Made by a program: the position numbers and the translations under genes. From Xanthomonas sp. Leaf148 (GTDB taxonomy: Bacteria; Pseudomonadota; Gammaproteobacteria; Xanthomonadales; Xanthomonadaceae): 64,000 nt of DNA. Below are positions 8,893-17,160 of this stretch, piece by piece (position 1 is the first letter of the stretch; the number at the start of each line of letters is the position of its first letter). The DNA is taken from positions 1 through 64,000 of the forward strand of contig NZ_LMOP01000012.1 of the NCBI RefSeq assembly GCF_001423585.1. The letters run 5' to 3'. The notes below the pieces were generated by a model. That model saw nothing but the letters and a program-made list of their open reading frames with translations. It made no database searches and was not told the origin of the DNA.

Positions 8893-9229
8893 GCTGCGGT
8901 GATCATGATTGCTCTTGGAATCTCTGCCGGCCTTGCCACTACAAGGCTACTCCATAGCGCCCCCTACCCTTGCTTATTCCTATCGCAGCCCCCTATTTCC
9001 ACCCGATAAGCGACTAGTAGGGTGGGTCGTCCATGCCGGCAACGCAGCGATCAAAGCATCGGGGCGACTAAAGACCACAAGACGCAAGATGGATGCACTT
9101 CCATCGAGCGCAGCAGCGACTGACGCTCGATCTTTAGCAACAGCGCCGGCATCGCGTCACTGCATCGCTGAGCCTTTTGCTCGCCTCGGTTAACGCCTGG
9201 ACGACACGATCAATTCGATGGGTTACAAC

Positions 9230-10225
9230 TCACACCATCCGCTGCTGGGGAGCGATAGATTGCTCGCGCTGCGGCTCCTGCTGCTGGGACTGCTGTTGTC
9301 GTTGCGTCTCACCTAAGGCCTGCAGTTGTGCCAGAGACTGCTGGACCGGTTGTGCGATCGCGTCGTTAGTCTTCATATGCGCCATCTTATGCGCGGGGTC
9401 GTTTAGCGCGCCTTCGACGACGAAGACATTCTCCCCCTGTCGCACGGATTTGCTGTTCTCGCTCAGAACGACGTGATCGATCTGCGACAGGCCATTCGCT
9501 TTTGCCAGATAGGCGCTACTAGCGGCCAGTCTGGCGCTGTTGTCGTCATAGTTCCGACCGAGCCCTTGTTCGAGGCGACGTACAGCGTCTTCTGCCTGGC
9601 GGTGCAGCGGGTCCTGCGGCGGCGCACCTACTGCCATTGCATCGACATCAACGGGGAATCCCGGATTTCCAGGCTTTGCCTCACCGATCACTTTCTGCCA
9701 CCAAATTTGATCAGGCTTGGGATTACTGTGCTCCTTATTCAACTCGCTATTTGGCTTGGGAGCATGGATGCTCTTGATGTCATCAACGTTCCCTACCGGC
9801 TTGAGCGCACCTTCAAAATCCTTGTCGACTCCTTGCTTGGTTGTGCGATGCAGCCCGGCATAATTCAGCGCTCCCCAGGTAAAGTCGATACAGCTGTTGG
9901 AAGCACCGCCGTACTCCATATTGAAGTCATGCTTAGCAGGTGACTTACCGAATTCCTTCAACTTCTCGTACTGCGATTGATCAATCTCCAACGTACGCGA
10001 GTAATAGGGGTCTTTATAGTTTCTGACGTCATCTTTGAAGACCTTACCCGGCCCACTGGATTCCCCATGCTTTGCGGGAGCAAACCCGTAGCTATTAACC
10101 TCTTTTCCATCACTTACCGTGTAGTACATGTGCCCGGCCTTGGAATTACCTCCTGTGATAAGGAGGGGTGTCCCTGCCGAAGCGACGTAGACGGTAACGG
10201 TATAGCGCTTATCGTGATCATCCAT
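9230..10225 (-). CDS. XVIPCD type IV secretion effector with papain-like N-terminal domain
   Basis: The product has 331 residues. The C-terminal part (about 205-331) is a typical XVIPCD secretion signal: a QAEDAVRRLEQGLGR helix, GLSQIDHVVLSEN, VFVVEGALNDPAHKMAH, and a Gln-rich tail (QQQSQQQEPQ). The N-terminal toxin domain has GHMYYTVSDG with His32 and, about 80 residues later, NSCIDFTWGAL with Cys112. That order suits a permuted papain-like or NlpC/P60-type amidase acting on peptidoglycan, though the fold is inferred. Effectors of this class are injected into rival bacteria by the Xanthomonadaceae T4SS. The lipoprotein gene directly upstream is its expected immunity partner. Confidence 0.88.
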   Translation of the reverse strand: MDDHDKRYTVTVYVASAGTPLLITGGNSKAGHMYYTVSDGKEVNSYGFAPAKHGESSGPGKVFKDDVRNYKDPYYSRTLEIDQSQYEKLKEFGKSPAKHDFNMEYGGASNSCIDFTWGALNYAGLHRTTKQGVDKDFEGALKPVGNVDDIKSIHAPKPNSELNKEHSNPKPDQIWWQKVIGEAKPGNPGFPVDVDAMAVGAPPQDPLHRQAEDAVRRLEQGLGRNYDDNSARLAASSAYLAKANGLSQIDHVVLSENSKSVRQGENVFVVEGALNDPAHKMAHMKTNDAIAQPVQQSLAQLQALGETQRQQQSQQQEPQREQSIAPQQRMV

Positions 10226-10237
10226 GTCTCGCCCGCC

Positions 10238-10879
10238 TTACTTTGCTTTGTGAGTGTAGGCAATCAACAATCTTGCATTTGCGTCCAACAACGCCTGCCA
10301 ATTCTGATCAAAACGCAGTTTGAGACGATAGCGGCCGGCCTGCAGTGACGGGCTATAGGCAAATGCAAGCTCCTCAGAAACCATCCCGGTCGGGAGCAGC
10401 CCAGCCTCAGCCAGTGTCTCAACATCTGCATTGAGCGCAAACAAGCCCTTTGCGATCCCATCGACAGCTACCGCAACAGGAACTTCCTGCTCTCTACCGA
10501 CACGTTGACTGCGTTGCAGTACCACATCAGTCACCCCAGCCTGCTCAATACGTTCCAGGTGCACAATCGCCACGATATCCGCACGCACTAGACGATCGGC
10601 AACGTCAGCTACCGCGCCGGTATCAGTTCCGGTCAAGAGAACACCGACAAAAATTGGTGGACTAGCCTCGTCCTGCTGGGCAGGAACGTCAAACTCAAGA
10701 ACCATCCCCCCTCCGTCGTCGGGAGGCAAGCTTCGCGTTAGTGGCACTGAAGTTCGCATCTCTGATTTTTCCTTTGCTATTGGGGTGCTTGTAGCAGGCG
10801 GTTGCATACCGCAGCCCGCAACTAAACCAATGATCAATGCCGTGACTGCAAAGCGCATTCGGCCTTTTGCAATTAGCAC
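10238..10879 (-). CDS. Lipoprotein immunity protein for the neighbouring T4SS effector, DUF5625-like
   Basis: The product has 213 residues with a lipoprotein signal peptide ending at GLVAGC. The mature part has GMVLEFDVP and RYRLKLRFDQNW, the beta-rich look of DUF5625 immunity lipoproteins. The GTG at 10879 is preferred because GGAGAGAGAC lies just upstream; an ATG seven codons later (10858) is possible. The gene ends 12 bases before the effector ATG on the same strand, so antidote and toxin are co-expressed, antidote first. A periplasmic lipoprotein fits an effector acting on the cell wall. Confidence 0.82.
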   Translation of the reverse strand: MLIAKGRMRFAVTALIIGLVAGCGMQPPATSTPIAKEKSEMRTSVPLTRSLPPDDGGGMVLEFDVPAQQDEASPPIFVGVLLTGTDTGAVADVADRLVRADIVAIVHLERIEQAGVTDVVLQRSQRVGREQEVPVAVAVDGIAKGLFALNADVETLAEAGLLPTGMVSEELAFAYSPSLQAGRYRLKLRFDQNWQALLDANARLLIAYTHKAK

Positions 10880-10991
10880 CGTCTCTCTCCTGTGAGTGTG
10901 ACGCTGAGGTTGAAGCTCACGGCCAAAGCCCTGTTTGGAGCCGTGATACCAAGTAGCCGCCTTCTGCGGTCAGCACGCTGCATCCTATCGC

Positions 10992-11310
10992 TTATGTGTC
11001 CAAGCAGCTAACGGCAACCGGGTCAATTAGGCGCTCGCGGCCCGTCACCGCCGCGCCCGTCCCGGCACTGCTGGCTTCTCTGCTGGCGGCACCAGCTCCA
11101 ATCGCACACCGATTCACGCCTCTCTGGACGACATGCATCGGAACGCCGGGCAGTTCCAGACGCGGCTGACGCGGCATGGCAGGGCATCCTGCTCAAGAAG
11201 AAGACCTCAGTCTGACGGCAGCGGCACAGCCCCCTATCAGGCATCTCCGCGCGGGCCTGTACGACCGGCTCGCTTAATTACCCCACCCCCTTTTTTCCGT
11301 TACTCCACCG
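10992..11310 (-). pseudogene. RAYT (REP-associated tyrosine transposase) fragment
   Basis: From the ATG at 11177 the minus strand reads MPRQPRLELPGVPMHVVQRG, the conserved start of Y1-type RAYT transposases. Similarity stops after about 26 codons, before the HUH motif, and the frame then continues through sequence I do not recognise. Bases 11180-11310 repeat the upstream block also present at 7660-7800. The gene is dead. It forms the right border of the effector islet. Confidence 0.75.
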
Positions 11311-11333
11311 TTGCTCCGCGCTTATCCAACATC

Positions 11334-13103
11334 CTAACCCGCGACGAATTCATCGACCGCGGCGCTAACGGTACTCTTGATTATAGCTGCACGCGCCTCG
11401 CCCACGTAATTGACAGCATCAAGCTGTTCGTGGGTTGCTTCGAATAGATCTCGGACGGTCGTAAATCCTGCATCAATCAATCTACTCTTAATTGCATTAG
11501 AGAGATCTAGTAACTCAATACTCTTGTTTAGAAGCATTGCTACTGGCGAACGTCCTTGGCCTCCGGCTCCACAAACGTCGCAAGGCCGAGATATATCTAA
11601 AATGGGATGCCCGTTAGCACACTCACCGCTTGGCTCTAGCATTGCTTCTTCGGAAACGGCTTGCCATAGTTCAGCCCCGCGCCCAACTTCAGCATGGACA
11701 CGGCTAGCCATACCATCAAAAAATACAAGCCAGTCAGCTGGCGCTGGATTTCTTCTAGGAAAATAAACCGCTATTACATTATCTCTGAATGTAAAGCCTG
11801 GATGCAGCAGGTATAATGTTCCGCCCTCACGCTTACTCAGGCGCGCGGGCCCCTCTGGAACTATTACATTAGCTGCAACAAGCAGCCTAATACCCGCTTG
11901 ACACAAATAGGGCACCTGCATTGAATTCGTTAGCGCAAGATACCCGCGGGGCTTTCCAGACTCATAAGGCCCCGGATTATCACTAATCTTACTCCGCAGC
12001 TCATAAAGTAGTAGCTCAGCCACCTTAAGTAACCGAGGATCAAGATCCTTGATGACACCCGGGACCATATTGTCCAGATGCCTATCAGTCACTGTATTGA
12101 TAGCAGTGCGGATATCTTCGAACCTCATACTAGAAATTGGACGCGACCCAATTTGGGTTTGAACTTGCGCAACCAACTTTAGAAGACCGCGCGGGTTTCC
12201 ATTTGAACAATAGAACAAAATGCCTATCCAATCATTATTAGCAAGCAAAGCCTCAAAAAAAATACGGCTGTTTCCTTCCGCAGCTACCGCGCGACGGCCG
12301 AGAAGATCACGAAATGCTTGGATATTAGATGGACGAGGCAAGTCGCCAAGAGGAACAACCACGGCATCATGGCCATAACTAAAATCAAGCCCATAGCGGG
12401 TCACTGCGGGGTACACAGATATCTTAAAAGCTAGGCCAGGATCGTACAATGACTTGATACACGTAAAAAATGCACCCTGAGCCCTTGTATCCAATGCATG
12501 CGCAGCATCATCCAAAAACAAAATCAGCAACTCCGCCCCCAGCGCAAGCCTGACAGAACGCAAGATCTCCAGCGTATAAGTATAGCCTCGCAACCCTGCA
12601 ATAACATGTGACTTAAGCCCGATTGCCTGTAAATGCGACGTTATTGAATGAGGATCCCTGTAAGTGGTCTCCAAAACACCGACAACCTTTGCCCAGTCGA
12701 TCAACCCCAGATCACCTAAGCTCTCTGTGAATTGAAGGCCCTTTAGTTCCACAACCACTTCTTTCAGGGCATTTAATATCCTTGAGTTTATCCACGCCTT
12801 AAAGTTATCGAGAGAATTAGATTCAATATCACTTCCGGAAGAAGGTGGTATTGTGGCTAGATACCTTTTAAAGGTTGTGTGAACACCCAAGCTACGCCCT
12901 GACGCCAGGTATTGCGACTTCATTCGATGAGCAGCAGTACGCATCAGCATCGTCTTGCCTGCGCCTCTGCAGCCTTCGAGCAAAATATTCTCCGCCGTAT
13001 ACATGCGTTGCAATGTGGCTGCCCACGGACCTTCGACAACTAACTGTTCTACGGTGTCGATAGGAAGGTTATCTGCCTGCAACTGCAAGGAATAGTCTGC
13101 CAT
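11334..13103 (-). CDS. P-loop ATPase with zinc-knuckle and helix-hairpin-helix C-terminus
   Basis: The product has 589 residues from the ATG at 13101-13103; a TTG four codons earlier overlaps the upstream stop. Walker A is GCRGAGKT (about 44-51) and Walker B is LLILFLDDAAHA (about 190-201), consistent with an ORC/CDC6- or STAND-like AAA ATPase. Near 500 a C-x3-H ... C-x2-C cluster (CANGH, CDVC) suggests a zinc knuckle, and the last 50 residues form a helix-hairpin-helix like that of the RNA polymerase alpha C-terminal domain, which may bind DNA. The gene is clearly more AT-rich than aceE beside it, indicating transfer. The stop of the upstream gene is one base from this ATG. Confidence 0.72.
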   Translation of the reverse strand: MADYSLQLQADNLPIDTVEQLVVEGPWAATLQRMYTAENILLEGCRGAGKTMLMRTAAHRMKSQYLASGRSLGVHTTFKRYLATIPPSSGSDIESNSLDNFKAWINSRILNALKEVVVELKGLQFTESLGDLGLIDWAKVVGVLETTYRDPHSITSHLQAIGLKSHVIAGLRGYTYTLEILRSVRLALGAELLILFLDDAAHALDTRAQGAFFTCIKSLYDPGLAFKISVYPAVTRYGLDFSYGHDAVVVPLGDLPRPSNIQAFRDLLGRRAVAAEGNSRIFFEALLANNDWIGILFYCSNGNPRGLLKLVAQVQTQIGSRPISSMRFEDIRTAINTVTDRHLDNMVPGVIKDLDPRLLKVAELLLYELRSKISDNPGPYESGKPRGYLALTNSMQVPYLCQAGIRLLVAANVIVPEGPARLSKREGGTLYLLHPGFTFRDNVIAVYFPRRNPAPADWLVFFDGMASRVHAEVGRGAELWQAVSEEAMLEPSGECANGHPILDISRPCDVCGAGGQGRSPVAMLLNKSIELLDLSNAIKSRLIDAGFTTVRDLFEATHEQLDAVNYVGEARAAIIKSTVSAAVDEFVAG

Positions 13104-13104
13104 A

Positions 13105-13980
13105 TTAAATTCCAATGACCCTTAAGAAGGGCTTATTTAACCTTGCAATAATCTCGATATCATCTACTGCAGCGTAATAGGGGTCGGTTGCCATGAGAGA
13201 GCCAGCCCTCAAATCTGTCAGCATCCTTTCGTCGAAGGATAAAAATTCATAAAAAAAACATATCCAATAAAGACCTACAACGTTCACAGCCTCAGCAAGC
13301 GTCTTGAGCCCTTGCTTTGAAAGCGCTGCCGAACACTCCTCCGTATTCTCCGGTGATTTTGGCCTAAATGTCCCGTGGACCCCTTGGCTAAGCGTGGTAA
13401 AAATCCGCTCCGTCCTCTTAAGTATTTTTTGGTCATTCGGGATGCCAGATTTTTTTAAACCACTCATTGTTGCATCAAATCTAGCTTGATACACGAAAGC
13501 AAATGGATGCTTTTCACCAGACTCTGTAATTAATTGATGGAGCATTAACCTGTGGCTCGGCTTATCTCCTACTGCCACTTCGTCTTTGACTTTCCAAGCA
13601 ATTCTACTGATGGGAGACTCAAGAAAGTAGAGCGCAAAAATAACTTGCTCAAACCATGACCTCCATAATGTATATGCTTGCTTCAAAAATCCAAGCCGGG
13701 CAAGCTCACATCCAGCAGTAAGGTCCTCTGCTGCAGAAGCGACGAGCGGCCTTACCTGACTTACCTCGTCCTCACTCAATACCAATGCTGCACAAGCTAA
13801 ATAGGCATCTTGGAATTGAAGGGCGACCTTCTCAAGCAAGTGAAGCTCGTTGAACACTCCCCTCAAGAAAAGCCTTTCATTTACCCCCCAAGCAGGACGA
13901 GCGAACACAAGTTTACGAGCCAACTTCTTTACTGAGTAATGAGTACCAAATCTGGAATTTCGTGTCCATGTTGAACTCAT
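13105..13980 (-). CDS. All-helical partner protein of the ATPase, HEPN-like or DUF5677-like
   Basis: The product has 291 residues and is predicted almost entirely helical. The motif SQGVHGTF (around 208-215), preceded by an Arg-containing helix (KRTERIFTTL), resembles HEPN or DUF5677-type all-alpha proteins, but a canonical R-x4-6-H is not present, so RNase activity cannot be claimed. A strong AAAGGAGGAGG site precedes the ATG. It is the first gene of a two-gene unit with the ATPase (TAA-T-ATG junction) and shares its AT-rich composition. The pair is a plausible defence cassette by analogy with other ATPase and HEPN-like pairs. The function is unknown. Confidence 0.65.
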   Translation of the reverse strand: MSSTWTRNSRFGTHYSVKKLARKLVFARPAWGVNERLFLRGVFNELHLLEKVALQFQDAYLACAALVLSEDEVSQVRPLVASAAEDLTAGCELARLGFLKQAYTLWRSWFEQVIFALYFLESPISRIAWKVKDEVAVGDKPSHRLMLHQLITESGEKHPFAFVYQARFDATMSGLKKSGIPNDQKILKRTERIFTTLSQGVHGTFRPKSPENTEECSAALSKQGLKTLAEAVNVVGLYWICFFYEFLSFDERMLTDLRAGSLMATDPYYAAVDDIEIIARLNKPFLRVIGI

Positions 13981-14046
13981 TACCTCCTCCTTTAAATTTT
14001 CTTGATTTAACCATTGCCCTTACAAATAAACAAGTTCCAAAAAAAA

Positions 14047-14069
14047 AGCGGCTGCAAAGCCGCTTTTTT
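14047..14069 (-). terminator. aceE terminator, bidirectional in form
   Basis: AGCGGC (14047-14052) pairs with GCCGCT (14059-14064) around a 6-base loop. The stem is flanked by nine A on the left and six T on the right, so it can end transcription from either side. It lies 15 bases beyond the aceE stop. Confidence 0.85.
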
Positions 14070-14083
14070 GAGTCAAGCAAGTA

Positions 14084-16771
14084 TCAAACTCCTACAGGAT
14101 TAGCCTTCTCAGGATCAATCTTGTACTGCTTGATCGCCCGGGCCACATCCTTGCCCGTCATCTTGCCGTCCTTCGCCAGCGCGGCAATCGCCGCATGCGC
14201 GATGTAGTAACGGTCGACCTCGAAGAACCGGCGCAGATTCGCACGCGTATCCGAGCGACCGAACCCATCGGTGCCGAGGACGGTGTAGGTCATCGGGACG
14301 AAGGCGCGGATCTGGTCGGCGAAGGCGCGTACGTAGTCGGTTGCGGCGATGGCCGGGCCCTGGCGGCCTTCTAGCAGCTGGGTGACGTACGGCTTACGCT
14401 GTTCGGCTTCCGGGTGCAGGCGGTTCCAGCGTTCAACGTCGAAGCCGTCGCGGCGGACTTCGTTGAGGCTGGGGCAGGACCAGATGTCGGCGGTGACGCC
14501 GAAGTCCTTGTTAAGCAGTTCGGCCGCAGCAATGGCTTCGCGCAGGATGGTGCCGCTGCCCAGCAGCTGTACGCGTAGCTCGCCCTTCTTGGGCTTGCCG
14601 GCGTCGGTGAGCAGGTACATGCCCTTGATGATGCCTTCGGCTGCGCCGTCCGGCATGCCGGGGTGGGCGTAGTTCTCGTTCATCAGGGTGATGTAGTAGT
14701 ACTCGTCGATCTGGTCTTCCATCATCGACTTCATGCCGTGCTGCATGATGACGGTGACTTCAAAGCCGAAGGTCGGGTCGTAGCTACGCACGTTGGGGAT
14801 CGAGCCGGCGATGACCTGGCTGAAGCCGTCTTCGTGCTGCAAGCCTTCGCCATTGAGCGTGGTGCGGCCGGCGGTGCCGCCGAGCAGGAAGCCACGCGTG
14901 CGCATGTCTGCTGCCTGCCAGGCGATGTCGCCCACGCGCTGGAAGCCGAACATGGAGTAGTAGATGTAGAACGGCAGCATCGGCACGTCGGACACCGAGT
15001 AGCTGGTGCCGGCGGCCATCCAGGAGGCAATCGCACCCGGTTCGCTGATGCCCTGCTGCAGCACCTGGCCGGTCTGGTCTTCGCGGTAGTACATCAGCTG
15101 GTCGGCGTCGACCGGCTTGTACTTCTGGCCGAACGGGGCGTAGATGCCGATCTGGCGGAACATGCCTTCCATACCGAAGGTGCGCGCTTCATCGGCCACG
15201 ATCGGCACGATGCGCGGGCCCAGTTCCTTGTCGCGCAGGGCAATGTTGAGGCTCTGCACGAAGGACATGGTGGTGGAATAGCTGCGCTCGCCGCTGTCCT
15301 TGAGCAGGCGCTCGAACTTGTCGAGCGTGGGCGCGACGAAGGACTTGCTGGCCTTGGGACGGCGCTGTGGCAGGAAGCCGCCCAGCACGTTGCGGCGGTC
15401 CTTCAGGTACTGCACTTCCGGGGAATCGTCGCCGGGGTGGTAGAACGGCACCTGGCCGTCTTCCAGCTGGGCGTCGGTGACCGGAATGTTGAAGCGGTCG
15501 CGGAAGTGCTTGACCGCCGCGTCGTCCAGCTTCTTGGTCTGGTGGGTGGGGTTGAGCGCCTCACCGGCCGAGCCCATGCCGTAGCCCTTGACCGTCTTGG
15601 CCAGGATCACGGTGGGCATGCCCTTGGTGTTCACGGCCTGATGGTAGGCGGCGTACACCTTGTGCGGGTCGTGGCCACCACGGTTGAGGCGCCAGATGTC
15701 GTCGTCGGACAGGCCGGCGACCATCGCCGCGGTCTCCGGGTACTTGCCGAAGAAATTCTCGCGGGTGTAGGCGCCGCCGAAGGCCTTGCAGTTCTGGTAT
15801 TCGCCGTCGACGGTTTCCATCATCAGCTTCTTGAGGACGCCGTCGGTGTCCTTGGCCAGCAGGGCATCCCAGTAACCGCCCCACAGCAGCTTGATGACGT
15901 TCCAGCCGCCGCCACGGAACACGCCTTCCAGTTCCTGGATGATCTTGCCGTTGCCGCGCACCGGGCCATCCAGGCGCTGCAGGTTGCAGTTGACCACGAA
16001 GATGAGGTTGTCCAGGCCTTCGCGGCCGGCCAGCGCGATGGCGCCGAGGGTTTCCGGCTCGTCCGACTCGCCGTCGCCGATGAAGCACCACACCTTACGG
16101 TCGGACTTCTCGATGAGGCCGCGGTTTTCCAGGTAGCGCATGAACTGCGCCTGGTAGATGGCGGCCAGCGGGCCCAGGCCCATCGACACGGTGGGGGTCT
16201 GCCAGAACTCGGGCATCAGCCACGGGTGCGGGTAGGAGGAGATGCCCTGGCCGTCCACTTCCATGCGGAAGTTGTCCAGCTGGGCCTGGCTGATGCGGCC
16301 TTCCAGGAAGGCGCGGGCGTAGATGCCCGGCGCGCTATGGCCCTGGACGAACAGCAGGTCGCCCGGGTGGCTGTCGGAGGGCGCACGCCAGAAGTGGTTG
16401 AAGCCCACGTCGTACAGCGTGGCGCTGGAGGCGAACGAGGCGATGTGGCCGCCCAGGTCACCCGGCTTGCGGTTGGCCCGCACGACGGTGGCCATGGCGT
16501 TCCAGCGGATGATCGAGCGGATCTTCCACTCCAGCGCGGAGTCGCCGGGGTTCTTGGCCTCGTTGGCCGGAGAGATGGTGTTGACGTACTCGGTGGTGGG
16601 CGAGAACGGCAGGTAAGCGCCGGCGCGGCGGGTCTGTTCGACCATGCCTTCCAGCAGCTGATGGGCGCGCTCCGGGCCTTCGACGTCGATGACGGCCTTG
16701 ATCGATTCGAGCCACTCCTGCGTCTCTAGCGGGTTCGGATCGTTGTGCAGCACTTCGTTCAACCAGTTCAT
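14084..16771 (-). CDS. aceE: Pyruvate dehydrogenase E1 component, homodimeric type
   Basis: The product has 895 residues, the usual length for homodimeric E1, when started at the ATG at 16771 (MNWLNEVLHNDPNPLETQEW). The longer frame from 16858 runs through a palindromic leader and is rejected. The thiamine diphosphate motif GDGESDEPE ... NLIFVVNCN is intact (about 230-262). The enzyme decarboxylates pyruvate and passes the acetyl group to the E2 lipoyl domains, linking glycolysis to the TCA cycle. No E2 or E3 gene lies within the window next to it. Downstream is the transferred ATPase cassette and upstream the galactanase gene. Confidence 0.97.
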   Translation of the reverse strand: MNWLNEVLHNDPNPLETQEWLESIKAVIDVEGPERAHQLLEGMVEQTRRAGAYLPFSPTTEYVNTISPANEAKNPGDSALEWKIRSIIRWNAMATVVRANRKPGDLGGHIASFASSATLYDVGFNHFWRAPSDSHPGDLLFVQGHSAPGIYARAFLEGRISQAQLDNFRMEVDGQGISSYPHPWLMPEFWQTPTVSMGLGPLAAIYQAQFMRYLENRGLIEKSDRKVWCFIGDGESDEPETLGAIALAGREGLDNLIFVVNCNLQRLDGPVRGNGKIIQELEGVFRGGGWNVIKLLWGGYWDALLAKDTDGVLKKLMMETVDGEYQNCKAFGGAYTRENFFGKYPETAAMVAGLSDDDIWRLNRGGHDPHKVYAAYHQAVNTKGMPTVILAKTVKGYGMGSAGEALNPTHQTKKLDDAAVKHFRDRFNIPVTDAQLEDGQVPFYHPGDDSPEVQYLKDRRNVLGGFLPQRRPKASKSFVAPTLDKFERLLKDSGERSYSTTMSFVQSLNIALRDKELGPRIVPIVADEARTFGMEGMFRQIGIYAPFGQKYKPVDADQLMYYREDQTGQVLQQGISEPGAIASWMAAGTSYSVSDVPMLPFYIYYSMFGFQRVGDIAWQAADMRTRGFLLGGTAGRTTLNGEGLQHEDGFSQVIAGSIPNVRSYDPTFGFEVTVIMQHGMKSMMEDQIDEYYYITLMNENYAHPGMPDGAAEGIIKGMYLLTDAGKPKKGELRVQLLGSGTILREAIAAAELLNKDFGVTADIWSCPSLNEVRRDGFDVERWNRLHPEAEQRKPYVTQLLEGRQGPAIAATDYVRAFADQIRAFVPMTYTVLGTDGFGRSDTRANLRRFFEVDRYYIAHAAIAALAKDGKMTGKDVARAIKQYKIDPEKANPVGV

Positions 16772-16786
16772 TAGCGCTCCCGGGGG

Positions 16787-16807
16787 GACACACCCCGCGG
16801 GTGTGTC
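16787..16807 (-). promoter_or_regulatory. Perfect hairpin just upstream of the aceE ribosome site
   Basis: GACACACCC (16787-16795) and GGGTGTGTC (16799-16807) form a 9-bp stem with a 3-base loop. In the aceE mRNA the stem ends 15 bases before the ATG, immediately ahead of GGGAG. It has no T-run, so it is not a terminator. It could affect translation or mRNA stability, or be a protein site. Confidence 0.5.
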
Positions 16808-17019
16808 GACATCGTGAATTCGTGAACCCCCAAGTGTACCGCACGCACCTGTTGGCATTCCTCGCTACGGGTGCGTATGGAATGGGATGGTGTGTGCGTG
16901 CGTGGGGGGATGGCGGGTGCTGTGCACACGGGCGCGGCCGGTGTACGACCAAAGGATGAGGGGCATGGGCGGGTGATGCGCACGCGGCCGTTGCCGCTCG
17001 GGACCAAGCGGAATGCACC

Positions 17020-17039
17020 CAAACAGGTGCACCTGTTTG
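17020..17039. promoter_or_regulatory. 20-bp perfect palindrome in the aceE upstream region
   Basis: CAAACAGGTG followed by CACCTGTTTG is a perfect dyad about 250 bases upstream of the aceE start. It abuts a long REP hairpin. It may be an operator for aceE or an extension of the repeat. The stretch 16808-17160 otherwise holds only the REP and presumably the aceE promoter. Confidence 0.4.
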
Positions 17040-17106
17040 TAGGAGCGCACCTGGGCGCGATGGGCTTTACCGGGAAGGCCCCATCGCGCCCAGGTGCGCT
17101 CCTACA
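17038..17106. repeat. REP-like long inverted repeat
   Basis: A 27-bp perfect inverted repeat (17038-17064 and 17080-17106) with a 15-base loop starts TGTAGGAGCGCACCTGGGCG. The same motif, less perfect, recurs four times at 31555-32217. It lies between the 3' end of the galactanase gene and the aceE upstream region and could also end galactanase transcription. Confidence 0.85.
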
Positions 17107-17160
17107 AGGTGGGCGAAGTTTGGCGGGGTGGAGGCCCCGCCGTGTTCCCTGGGATGCCGG

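Noticed and set aside
14039..14069. Hairpin as a riboswitch or integration site
   Set aside because: It is a plain stem with flanking A and T runs directly after aceE, which is explained by a terminator.
14663..16729. 688-codon rightward open frame opposite aceE
   Set aside because: It is an antisense shadow of a long GC-rich gene, rich in His, Gly, Val and Ala with no family motif, and aceE is beyond doubt.
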